From: Strix aluco | Lineage: Eukaryota > Chordata > Aves > Strigiformes > Strigidae | Direction: 5' to 3' | Length of the DNA: 64,000 bases | Assembly (NCBI RefSeq): GCF_031877795.1 | Contig: NC_133939.1 | Span: 4,135,698-4,199,697 of the forward strand | Shown here: piece by piece, positions 44,652-55,800 of the stretch | How positions within the stretch are numbered: the stretch's first letter is position 1 | How the letters are laid out: each line of letters starts with the position of its first letter | Notes under the pieces: generated by a model | What the model was told of the DNA's origin: nothing | What the model saw: only the letters and a program-made list of their open reading frames with translations | The model's database searches: none | Made by a program: the position numbers and the translations under genes

Positions 44652-46955
44652 GTAGGTGAATTGCTACTTATCAGTCTGAGTTAAGGCTGGTGTGTTTATC
44701 ACAGCCCCTTCCAAGAAATGGCACGGACAGTATTGCTTATGGTGCACTTCATTCGTACAAAAGGTTGCCGGGATGGATCTGACTCACTCTTTTCTTGTCC
44801 TATATGCCAGTCATTCCTGTGCACACATAAGGACGTGGATGATTGTCTTCCCCTGACCGGTTCCCAAATCTCCTCGGAACTGGAATGCCCTTCCCATCGC
44901 ACAATTCTGGGTTTGGCATCAGGGAGGAGTAGAACTGTCCCTTCTCTGTGCTTCCCCTTCATGTTACTAATGTTTGAAGTGGTTTCCCAGTTGGTTTGTA
45001 GAACAGAGAGGTTCAGTCTCATGCTGACAGTTGCAGTCTTGGTTACACTTTATTTCCACTTTCTGAAATTCCATTAAAAGAAGCTGAAAATTTTCCAAAC
45101 GTCTTCCTAATCAGTCTTTCCAGATACAGTGTTGCCGTTGCGAATTCAAGGATAGCAACGAATGAACTGGCATCCGCAGTAGGACTCTTGCTTGTAGCAC
45201 TGCATCCAATGCATGGCAGCTATCTTTTCAGCCAGTGTACTTCTTGTTGTACAGCTACCAGGCCAGAGAGGTGCAGCTGGGGAAAAAAAGCTACGTCTGA
45301 TCCCACAAAGCCCAGAGCTGAAACTTCAGATCTCCCACACTGACACCTTTCCTTAGTCATTTTGAAACTACCAGGGAAGTGAGAGGTTATCTGAGAGTTT
45401 TCCCTTTCCTTATTCCCTCTGGTACACAGGCTTTAGCCTGGCTAGCACTGACAAAGCAGCCGGGGACTGCTAGTTTCTTTTAGCACAGAGACATTACCAA
45501 ATTGCTAGTGACATGACTCAAGCTTTAGCCCTTCCACCACTGTCTTTTCAGAGAGGACGAGGAGCAGCTACACACCCCCAAAATCCATATATACAGCACA
45601 CAAGTTTTCCTGCCAAGATCTGGGCTTGTAGAAGCGATCTTGCAGAACTGCAATCCTCAGATACAAGAGCCCAAACCCCCCTTTGCTTGGCATAACCTGT
45701 ATTAGACAGGCTGAATATCATAAACTAGTTTCTTGATGACATTTGCCTTTACCTTGTGTCCAAACGTTACTGTTTCTTTCCTTACAGCCATCTCTTGAGC
45801 TACTTACAGTCACATACAGAGGGCAGCCTCAGAGCAGGAAGCCTCATCAACTAACAATAGAAAGAAAAGCCTGGCTGTGGATATAAAGATCCCTAGGGAT
45901 GGGATTGGCTCTGATCACATAGAAAAAACATCACAAATTCACAGGAGACTTACTCAGGGGCATTGTAAAGGAGCAAACAGAATGGCTGTAAAGTGGTATT
46001 TGAGCCTGTCCTGAGCATCTGATCCAGTGCTCACTCGAGAGACTCCTATGAACTCAAATGGGCTCGAATCATATGCTGTTTTCAAAACTGAAAAATTTTG
46101 TTTAGCTCATGCTGGGATTTCCAGAGACCTAGAACTCAAAATTCTTGCCCAAATGGTATCTGGCAGAATAACAAGCACTCTGTGTGATAGCACCAATACA
46201 GCAACACAGAGAACAAATAATATAAGGAAGGAAAACGAAATCTCAGTTAAACTGTACTTCCTCCTTACTGGGTCGTGAGCAGCTCAGTGTTGCACCTGGT
46301 ACAGGTTTCTGACTTCTACTGTTGATACAGCACAGCCACACCTGAGTTCAGCATGTAGAAAGAGGAAGGATTTCTCACCTGCCATAGGAAAGTAACATGT
46401 TACAGAATGAGTTGTCTTAATAACAGCTATAATGAATGCAGAATCTGTATTCCTGGCAACAGCAAAAGAAACACATTACAAACGACCAATGGAACAACGG
46501 CATCATACTATTATTTACTTATTTTGCATTTGATATATATTCTTCTTCTTCACTGCATGTGCAATCTGAGTGTACAGCAAGGCCCCAGGGTCCTGCAAAA
46601 CCAATTTACCTTTCATATTAGGCACCATATTAATCTCAAAAGAATATTGTTCCTAAGTGGGCTTAGTAATATTTTTAAGTGGATCAGTATGTACGATACG
46701 TATTGTTCAGATGCACCCTTTGGTCTCGTGTGTGGATTTTTGTATTTATCCATGCAAAGTCTTAGTAACCTGCTCCTTTCAGGATGTGTATTGTGTGTGG
46801 AATGCATTGTACCTCTGTTTTGTTCTCAGAATGAGCTTCCTGAACCAGAGCAAGACAATGGTGGCACAACCGAGTCCGTGAAAGAGCAAGAAATGAAGTG
46901 GACAGATTTGGCTCTCCAGTATCTCCATGAAAATGTTCCACCCACGGGAAACTAG
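44553..46955 (+). CDS. ANAPC13: ANAPC13, anaphase-promoting complex subunit 13 (74 aa), complete
   Basis: Two coding exons, 44553-44651 and 46830-46955, encode 74 residues, the same length as human. The protein starts MDSEVQRDGRILDLIDDAWR and ends QYLHENVPPTGN. By recall it differs from human only at the penultimate block (VPPT for VPPI). APC13 is a small subunit that threads along the TPR lobe of the APC/C ubiquitin ligase and stabilises it, supporting cyclin and securin destruction in mitosis. It is divergent from CEP63 across a CpG island. The exon acceptor is probably at 44530-44531, giving about 21 nt of 5' UTR before the ATG. Confidence 0.98.
44652..46829. other. ANAPC13 intron
   Basis: 2.2 kb intron with no recognised repeat or extra exon. 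An open frame runs into the second exon from 46407 but its 5' part has no splice or homology support. Confidence 0.7.
46830..46955 (+). CDS. ANAPC13: ANAPC13 coding exon 2
   Basis: Acceptor ttctcag. Encodes NELPEPEQDNGGTTESVKEQ then EMKWTDLALQYLHENVPPTG and N, stop TAG at 46953-46955. Confidence 0.98.
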   Translation, partial: NELPEPEQDNGGTTESVKEQEMKWTDLALQYLHENVPPTGN

Positions 46956-48175
46956 TTAAAATCAGTGAGATTTCATGCAGTGGATGCATATAAAAAATAT
47001 TTTTCAGCTGACCGTCGCTGTCATAAGCTTCTCTAAGGAGGAAACATTTCTGAAAAAGGCTCGGATTCAAACAATGGTTCTACTCACAGTGACCAAACAC
47101 AGTTTAAAATGCTTCTATAATGAGTGTGAAATAACAATGGCTGACACCTCAGAGCTAGTATCAGAATGCTTCTCTTATGTAAAATTATTTTATATCTTGT
47201 TAAGTTGTTCTTAAGTTGGTGCCAATTCTGATCTTAAATGTTTTCTATGTGTGATAAAAGAAGTCATTTTTACTGTCTTGAGTTGTTATTGGTTTCAAAG
47301 CTCACAATGGGATCACTTCTGAGTCCGAAGGCTGATGTCCCAAGAAGTATTCCTGTGTATTCTGTGCTTAGACTTCAGTATACAACAAACAAACAGCCGT
47401 GAGTCAGTTGTTACCATCTTTAACTAGTGTGTGGCTGAGGAAGGTTGTGTGGGGCAGGTGTGGAAGACTGGTCAACAGGATTCAAGACCTGGAAGTAATC
47501 TGTAAACACTGGTGGTTATTTGAACTCCTCATGTCAGGATGGGATAGTGGTGGACAGCATTTCCAGTGCTGACATCCTGGGTACGTTCACTGTAAACAGA
47601 CAGCCTAATTTATGCTAAAATGGTTACTCAAAATCATTGTCTTTTGAGGGATGATTGAGTGTTAGAGGGAAGAGCCTGCCAGTCCCAGTGTACCAGCTAT
47701 TGAAATGATAGCCACTTGGATGAGCTATCTCAGATGGGAAATGGAAATCTGAGGAAAGTGATGCGGAAAAGAAACAAGGAGGGCTTAGCTTCAGGCAATA
47801 AATTGTTACCTCTTCTTGTGCTGAGAAGAAAGGCAAGGCCCTCTTGATTTCTTTATCTCATTTTATCTCTGATTCTCAAATGTCTTTTGCAATAGGTAGA
47901 AGCCTTCTGTTCATCTTGCATGTTTCAGTGTTGGACCGATTCCTTCGCACCATTGGCAGGACTTGCTAAGGAGAAAATATTTTGACAGAGTTTAGGATTA
48001 CTGGTGGAGGTGAGAAAGGAACTGGAAGGAAAACAATGTTTCAAAGGATTTCCTTTTGCCAGTGCATCAGAAAAAGCATTTTCCTGGAGCTTGCAGCTTC
48101 CAGACTCCACAGAAGTTTCTTGGTGTCTTTGCTCAATGTTTATCCTCTTCAAAATAAAAATCAACTTTTGCCTGT
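46956..48175 (+). other. ANAPC13: ANAPC13 3' UTR (extent uncertain)
   Basis: Non-coding sequence after the stop. AATAAA at 47797-47802 and 48153-48158 are the candidate poly(A) signals, implying a 3' UTR of about 0.86 or 1.2 kb. Confidence 0.5.
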
Positions 48176-48865
48176 GTGATTACCAGATGGAATCACAGCA
48201 TGGCACATGTCCTGTGAGACTGTCATTGCTAAGCTGCATGAGGATGGAGAGCTCAAGGTGCTTGTGAAAAAGTTCTGTGTGTGGCTGGGTTTGTGCCTCT
48301 GAGGTGTAATCCATGCCTGCACCAGACAAGCAGCACACACTTGTCTGAACAAGAAGGAGCTGCAGACAGCCAGCAGGCAGAGTTAAGGATTAACCCAAGA
48401 TTTAGCAAAGTCAAAAACCTTCATATGTACAGCATGGACCAAAGAAGCAGCAATGCAACTGGGAACTGTAATAGTTCAGCTCCTCATTGGATCATCACCG
48501 GGGGGAAAAAAAAGGAGCCTGCGCTTAACGAGGTGTTTCTGATCCTCCCCATGTTGCCTTTCCCTGGCCCATGTTAGAAGAATTTGCTAAGAAAACATTA
48601 GGCAAAGCCACCACACTTCTATCCAGTAGTCATCCCTGTTTGCTCTTCCCCTCCACTCTCTCACCGTTACAAATTCCCCACCACCCTCATCTTCCCAATT
48701 TTTGCCACTAGATCTTCCAGCTCCAATTTCAGCCTTTCTTTCCTTGCCCCTGACAGTTGTCTTTGCATCTGCCACCTTCTTCCTCCTGTCCAGCATGGAA
48801 AAAGAATAGCCTTTCTTACTTGAATTAGAGTTGGATTCATGAGATTCCAGCAGGTCTGCAAGAAA

Positions 48866-49104
48866 ACTGGATATTAGGATTTCAGACTGGCTCTTAGGAA
48901 GGATTTCTTTGCAGAAGGGGTTGTTGGGCGTTGGAATGGGCTGCCCAGGGCAGGGGGGGAGTCCCCATCCCTGGAGGGGTTGAAGAGTTGGGTTGACCCA
49001 GCGCTGAGGGATCTGGTGGAGTTGGGAACGGTCAGGGTGAGGTTCATGGTTGGACTGGTGGAGCTTCAAGGGCTTTTCCAACCGAGATCATTCTGTGATT
49101 CTGT
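48866..49104 (+). mobile_element. CR1 LINE, 3' end (same subfamily as 9.1 kb copy)
   Basis: Contains GGTTGTTGGGCGTTGGAATG, GGCTGCCCAGGGCAGG, GTCCCCATCCCTGGAGGGGT and a terminal ATTCTGTGATTCTGT. Collinear with the copy at 9091-9372 but in the opposite orientation. 5'-truncated; the start is approximate. Confidence 0.9.
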
Positions 49105-49515
49105 AGAACGTGGTGGGGATGCCAGATGTGCGAGTGTCATCCAAGACAGCAGTCGCCTGGCAGCCCAAGGGAGGCCCAGACTGACTCAAACTGGCACCTC
49201 CCCTTTGCCAGGACACAGCGCTGTGCTTGGCCTCCGCCTGAGGGGACAGGGACTGTAGGTGAGAAGGGACGCTGGGCCACAGCACGCAGGGGGGCCGGGG
49301 GGGAGTAGGGATCGTCGTGAAGGCTACCAACGTAGGGCCCCATGAAAACAAGTGCTGGCCCTGCCCAGATGCTTATCAGGCTTGCGGTGACACCTACAAT
49401 CTTCGCTGCCTTTTAACATTCTTTGCAAAAGACAAATAGACACGCAATAATTTCCTTCGTTTCAACACGTGTAGTCACATTGCTGCTTACAGCCTGACAA
49501 AGCATCTGTGTCTTT

Positions 49516-49549
49516 GATTAATCACTCCCCAGGGCAAACTATATTTAAA
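49516..49549 (+). promoter_or_regulatory. Possible LIPH upstream elements
   Basis: A palindromic homeodomain-type site GATTAATC (49516-49523) and a TATTTAAA TATA-like element (49542-49549) lie about 235-265 bp before the LIPH ATG. Plausible for a tissue-restricted, CpG-poor promoter, but based on position and motif only. Confidence 0.25.
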
Positions 49550-49780
49550 ATAAGGAAACCTAGTAGAATAGAAGGTGCCCCACCTTTTTAAGAAGAAGTT
49601 TTAGTTGCATAACTAAAGACTGGTCTTCATTTCTTGGCTGGTAACTTCCTTCTTTCACCACACCTACTGTTACTGGCAGAAAAAAAGAGAGCAAACTTGT
49701 CAGAGACAGCAGACACATGCCAAAGAAATTGTGGGATCCTTAAACTCTCTTACCTGTAGAAGTTCCATGTGGAAGTCCGT

Positions 49781-49832
49781 ATGCTGAGGCTGTGTGTTGT
49801 GTTCATCCACCTTTTGTATAGGGTGAAAACAG
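49781..49832 (+). CDS. LIPH: LIPH exon 1, signal peptide
   Basis: ATG then [17 protein letters not shown] plus one base; donor gtaaga. Human begins [20 protein letters not shown], and the phase (1) fits exon 2 exactly (G plus AT gives Asp in DPRETC). Lies 4 kb upstream of exon 2, with no competing in-phase signal exon noticed between. Confidence 0.8.
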
Positions 49833-52800
49833 GTAAGAAATCAACCATTTGTTTTGAATGTTTTTGGCAAATGTAACACGCTTTCTGTGCTTTGCAGAAA
49901 CATGAATATATCTACCCTCTGCATTATAGTTACTGCATAGGGTTTTCCACTAGCATTATTTATTTTGGCAAAGCAAATTATACTGGTTACATGAATGTAG
50001 TCAGCTCTAAGAGTTCCAAATGTAAAACCAGAAGTCATTTTTATTATCTTTTCCTCATTTTGCAAACATTTCTCTTATATAAGTACTATCCATCGACACT
50101 GAAAATGTCATGCAAAATCTTCAGAGAAGAAGGATTTCTTTTCAGCAGTGTCTTATATGACAGACTCAAAGGATGAATTACCATTTATGAACAATAAGCT
50201 TCATTTGATATCCTCACAGCCCTATCAAGACTCAACCTGTGTAACAATAAACAAATGTACTGCCTTGTGTTAGCATACACATGGGAGCAAGTCAAGTTAT
50301 AGCTCTCTGCTTTGTAGGGAAAACAAACAGGATTAAAGAAAAAGCAAAACAGTATTCTTATAAATACTAACTTGTATTTCAGCAGGTTCTCTGGAGTAAT
50401 CTTGGGGGTGCATTTTGCTTAGTTTGTTAAATATGCTGTAGGAAATGTAGTCATAAGAAGTGGAAAAAGCGAATTGTGTTGAAAAGGCACCGAGGAAAGC
50501 CAGTGAGATACTGAGGACCAGTTTAAGAGGTAGAGGGCACACTCTCTCTGTGGAAAAGTGATGGAAATCTTCACTAATGCTACAGAGATTTGCTGTGTGG
50601 TAGTGAAGTGTGCTGAAGCCTCATTATTGATGCATAAGACCAGTCTGTGGAAACACTGTAAAAAGCCCAGTCAAGGTGACTGTTCTGAGGGTCAGTGAAA
50701 CTGTGAACAGACGCAGAAGAAGCAACACCCTTATCTGAGGTCCACCCAAGGTGTTGACTTGGTGAGCAGCCCCCTTCGTGGGCTCTGAGTGGCAATACAG
50801 TCTAGGACAACTACAAATCTGACCAAGTGACCATTGACCCACTGAAGTGAAAATCTGTTGGAACTTCGCTTTGCAAGAAGACAGACTGGTGGAGTTACAA
50901 AAATCAGCTGCTATTCTATTCATGCAGACAGCCCCAAAATGCCTCTACTGCAAAGCCCCCCTGTCCATAGGATGAACCTCCAGGACAGAAGGAAGAAAAA
51001 GCCTCCAAACACCACATCCAAGAAAGGAAAGAGAGAGAACAGGGGAAGGCAGGCCTTAGGTAGCACTGACTGCAGAAAATACCATGGAGTCTTCCTGGGA
51101 CCATTCTCACAACCACAACATTCCCACCTGGGAATATATAACTTCTCAATATATATATACATATATATATATATATGTAATTTCAGAACTAAGTTATTCT
51201 GAAGATGCCCCTTCCACTGCAATAGCACCTCAGAGGCTGATCTCAAGCTTGAGACAAAAGATGTCCAGCTCCCACATAGGAACATGGGTTTAACAGGTTG
51301 GTATGCCCCCTGCTACAGGTGCTGAGATGTCAGAGCACCTTGCCCAGGAGACTAGTGTTTGCCATCCTATTTTACATATTAGAAAACTGAGCAGAGGGAG
51401 AAAAATGAATTCAGCAAGCTAATGGCCAAGACAGGGCTGGAAACGGGTTAATGGGACACTCAGTTAATTGCCACATGTATTTACCTTTCCTGGAGGGAAG
51501 TGGTCTGTTGGAGATGGGTTAAGTACAGCGCCAGGGTCTAAGTTTCCACCTCACTTATCTGCTTGCAGAGTTAATCTCAATAAGCCTCTTGCCCCATCAG
51601 AGAAATCAAGTTGGAGTTTCCAAGACAATTCCAGCCATTTGGGTAGGATTCACTGTGCTTACCAGAACGAAGAGCAAAGCCAGGATAACTGGCTGTCCTC
51701 ATGTGTCAGCTTTTGTAACACATGGTGGATGAGTCTGGGATATGCACCAGCCTGCCAGAAGAGAAGCTGGCAGGTTTTCCCCCACTATTAGCACTGATCT
51801 GATTTTGTTAATCAAAATAGAACAAATCTAACAGACTTGGTGCAGATATAACAAGGCTTTTTAAACAGTCCCTGTGTTAGGTATTAGCAAATGCCAATCA
51901 GGTCTTTAAAAGCTCTTCTTTACCAGAAGGTTTGGGCTGTTCTGGTGACAAACGTAGTGCTCCTCTGGGCAAGTCTCAGCACAGTGCAGGAGATATAGAA
52001 ACAAATTAAGCAATCAGTGCTATCTTGCACCATATAGAAGTAATTCTTGCCTGGCATTTCTGCCTGTATTACAGGCAGTAAAGACGATTAACAATGCTAT
52101 ACAATAATGCTATACAATAACTAAACCAATTTCGAGTTATTAGTAAAAAATAAATATAATTGTAGTTTTTAATGTTGCAGTAGCACCTAGAGGACAGTCG
52201 TTGAGTATCACTGTGTATGCTGGTGTACATTAGCAAAAAATGATAACTTTTCTCTGCTAGTTACTTTGAGATCTCCCCATGAGCAGTGCCATAGGAGAAC
52301 TCTTGTGCTGTGCCTCTGGAGCAGCCTGGCACTGTAGAAGGAGGGGAGAGCAAGCTGGTCTGGAGAGGGCCACCTGGGTCACCTCTACTCTTGCAAGCAG
52401 GGCCCAGAGTCACACTGCCCCTGGGAGCCCCGATAGAAGCATTCCAGAGGCAGAACACCCTCAATTCAAAGGCCACTGATTTCAACCAGTGTTCATTGGG
52501 CCTGGCTGAGGGCTCATTTTTCCACGGCTCCTGTTCCGCTATTCATATTTTACCATAGGCTTTATACAGGAAAGACTCCATGGATTTCAAATGTTAAAAT
52601 TTATTTCTGAATTTATGGTAGCAATTTAAAATAACCAGTTGGACTTAACTGCAACATCCTTTTAGCCTATTAACTTTTATTTCTGGAGCTCTTGGGGCTT
52701 CTACAAAGTAATTAGCAGAACTATGGGAACTGAGCAGATTATTTTATGTGCTGGGCACATAGCATTTATATCACTCTCATGCTGCTGATTTCCATAGGAG

Positions 52801-55800
52801 GAGAAAAGGGAAAGTTGCTCATAAAATCTGAGAGTTTCATCATTTAGAAATTAAAACGCACAGAGTATTGGAGATTTGCTAGAGCACAGCTTACAGCTGC
52901 AGGTTTTCTAAACCCTTCTACCTACTGCACAGGCCTTTAAGCAACAAAGATCAGGAAGATTTCTCTAGCAACTGCAGCCTGAACAATTATTGCAGCCCAG
53001 GGCGTATGTGTGAAAGAGACTCTCTCTCCCACAAGGTTCTTCAATAAGATTACAGGGATTGGGGAAAAGAATTGTGAGCCAGGAAGAGGCTACAAAACCT
53101 GGGAGGGCCTTCATAAGCACTGTCTGTCTGGAGGCAGTTATTCCATTCCCTGCCAGTGCCCTGCTGGAGATTGTATTGGACTCCGAAGGCTCAGCTGGTG
53201 TTCTGCTGGAAAAGCAAGGAACAAAGACAGGCTTTCAAATGGCAGAGACTGGTCCCATAAAGCAGCGCTTACATAAAATTCAGTTACTCTTCAGCTGTGT
53301 ATAAAGCAATATCAGTAACATATCTCATGCAGTCAAAGGGTGTCCCATTTTGCAGTCTGAAATAGCAGGCTACATCTGCAAATACAAATGAAGCATTGAG
53401 CTGCCCCTCACAACAGCAAGATCCTCTGCAGCTTGTCAGCTCCAGACTGGAGCTACAAACAAACCACAAGGATATCTCGTTACCCTAGAGGCTATCCACA
53501 GCATCTGGGTGTGCTCTCAAACCAATACAGCAACCATCCTAGCTGTTGGTCTCTAATACCTTACACTAGTGAGATTTTTGGAGATTTTGCGATCCCCCAG
53601 CTGCTAGTGGAAGCAGGGCTGTGCTGTTTCAGGGAATGCTGCTCTGAGAAGGTGCACTTGCTGCCTTTGTTCCAACACAGCAAGAAAAACTAAGTTTCAG
53701 GGTAACTCCAGTCATGAACATGAGGGAGAGGAAAGGAGCAGCCCTCGCTCAGACAGCTCACAACATAGGCAGGGCTGGCAGGTAGAAAAGGTCAAAGCAA
53801 ACGCATCAGTGCTAACCTCAGGATTGCCACACTGTGCTCTTTTCAGATCCCAGGGAGACATGCCCTGCGTTCACTGCTCTCACCGTTGGCAATGCTTTGA
53901 TAGGGACAGACCTGAAAGTGAAGCTGCTGCTCTACACCAGACAGAACCCAAGCTGTGCTGAAGAGCTCGATTCAACAGCCTCCAAGTATCTAGATGTGAC
54001 CAAGAAAACTACGTTCATCATCCACGGATACCGACTCACAGGCTCTACCCCGGTCTGGATCCCTGACTTGGTACATCTTCTGCTTTCTGTAGAAGACATG
54101 AACGTCATCCTTGTGGACTGGAACCGCGGGGCAACAACTCTCATCTACAGTAACGCTTCCAGAAACTGCAAAAAAGTTGCTGAGATTCTGAAGAAACTTA
54201 TTGATGAAATGTTGGTAAGTTTAATGTTCACACTATGACATAGTCATTAACGCACAGTATGCAGAGGGCACAAAGGAAGTGTTTAAAAGCAGCAGGATGT
54301 CTGGGAAAAGAAAGTCCTAGAAAGGAATACATTCATTTTTGGAACTGCAGCTATACTGCAGTGCCAAATTCTACCCCTGGACTTGGTATGATGGTATTTT
54401 GTTGCAATATTCAGTTTACACTCTAAGTCTCTACATGTCTGGATACAAATCTCTACAGATGCTTTTCCACACATAGAAACTCTATTTCCACTTTCTGGAT
54501 GCCCAAAAGTCAGCTCACAGGGATCAGCTACAGTTGGCAGCTCTTCTAAGCTGTTGCACGGGCACAGTCAATGATGACACTGGATCATTAGGATCGCTGT
54601 GGCTGCTAACTCCTTGCAGGAACCACACGTGGCCAGCTCATGGGGCCCGTGAATACTCGTTCCTGTCCACACCTGTAGTCACTGCCCCAGGAAAATACAA
54701 CCATTGCCTGAACTGTTCTTATCACAGCTCTCTCAGATATGGGCCTCAAACATGAGTGCTGGCTGTACTGTGGGACTATCAAAGGGGGAATATTTACACA
54801 GAGTGGAACACACTAAGGGAAAAAAGTAGGGAGACGCTTTTACATTCCTCCTCCTGATATCTTTTATGCCTTTCACGTGCCTAAATCTGTGACCACGAGC
54901 ACTTTTGAATCTCAGGTTGATGGAGCATCACTTGACTCCTTGCACATGATAGGAGTGAGCCTGGGAGCACACATCTCTGGCTTTGTAGGACAGATGTTTG
55001 ATGGTACACTTGGAAGAATCACGGGTAAGCCCTTCCTACTGTCAGTCCTGTTGCTCCGAGCACAGCTGCCCGCTGTGAGCGAGGTGAGCTGCAGGCTACT
55101 GAAGTGACGCCACGTGCGTGGTCTTGCGTTGCAGGCCTTGACCCAGCGGGGCCCTTGTACAGAGGAAAGCCGCCTAGTGAGAGGCTGGACCCTACAGACG
55201 CACAGTTTGTTGATGTCATTCACTCAGACACCGATGGTATGTGACATTTCTCCTCTTTACCATTATGAGGAAACCTAGAGACTGATGGGGAGCACAGGAA
55301 AACGGGGGCTCTGGTAGGCAGTGCTGGGGGCATCCTCGCTCCTTTGGCCCAGGAGGACAGCAGTCTCCTTCACTGGTGCTGCGCAGGGCTCTGTGGTCCT
55401 GTGTTGCCCACCCTGTTGTCAGCACTTCCTTGGGATCTGCTGTTTTATTTGCATTTCAAAACATGCTGCTGTTTCATAGCAATTACAGCCTCGAGGCCCA
55501 TGAAGAACAAGGACATGGGCAGTGGTGCAGGAGTGCCCTGTTGCCACTGGAGCACAGAGTTCCGCTGGAGCAGTTCCACAGCAGCTCCGCACTGCAGGGT
55601 CAGGCTGCCGCCAAGCACCCAGCGTCTCAAAAACTAGTCAATGTCTTGCACAGCAGATCAGTTATCCCCAAACCCGTGGCTCCCTGCATGATGCTTCCAG
55701 TCTTCATCCCACCTCCTGTGGGCTAAACCTTCCTCTGGGGCAAATCTGGCATTTCCCTCAGCTCTCTCCTTGCCCAACTGCACATCTTCACATCCACCAG

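Larger units (their letters stand above)
48176..49780. other. ANAPC13-LIPH intergenic region
   Basis: About 1.6 kb. Holds a CR1 end (48866-49104), then AT-richer sequence presumably containing the LIPH promoter. No gene recognised. Confidence 0.6.

Noticed and set aside
46407-46829. In-frame extension upstream of ANAPC13 exon 2
   Set aside because: It reads through intron; the 33-codon first exon at 44553 gives the exact 74-aa protein.
48587-49081. 164-codon minus-strand frame
   Set aside because: Overlaps the antisense of a CR1 end; no splice or homology support.
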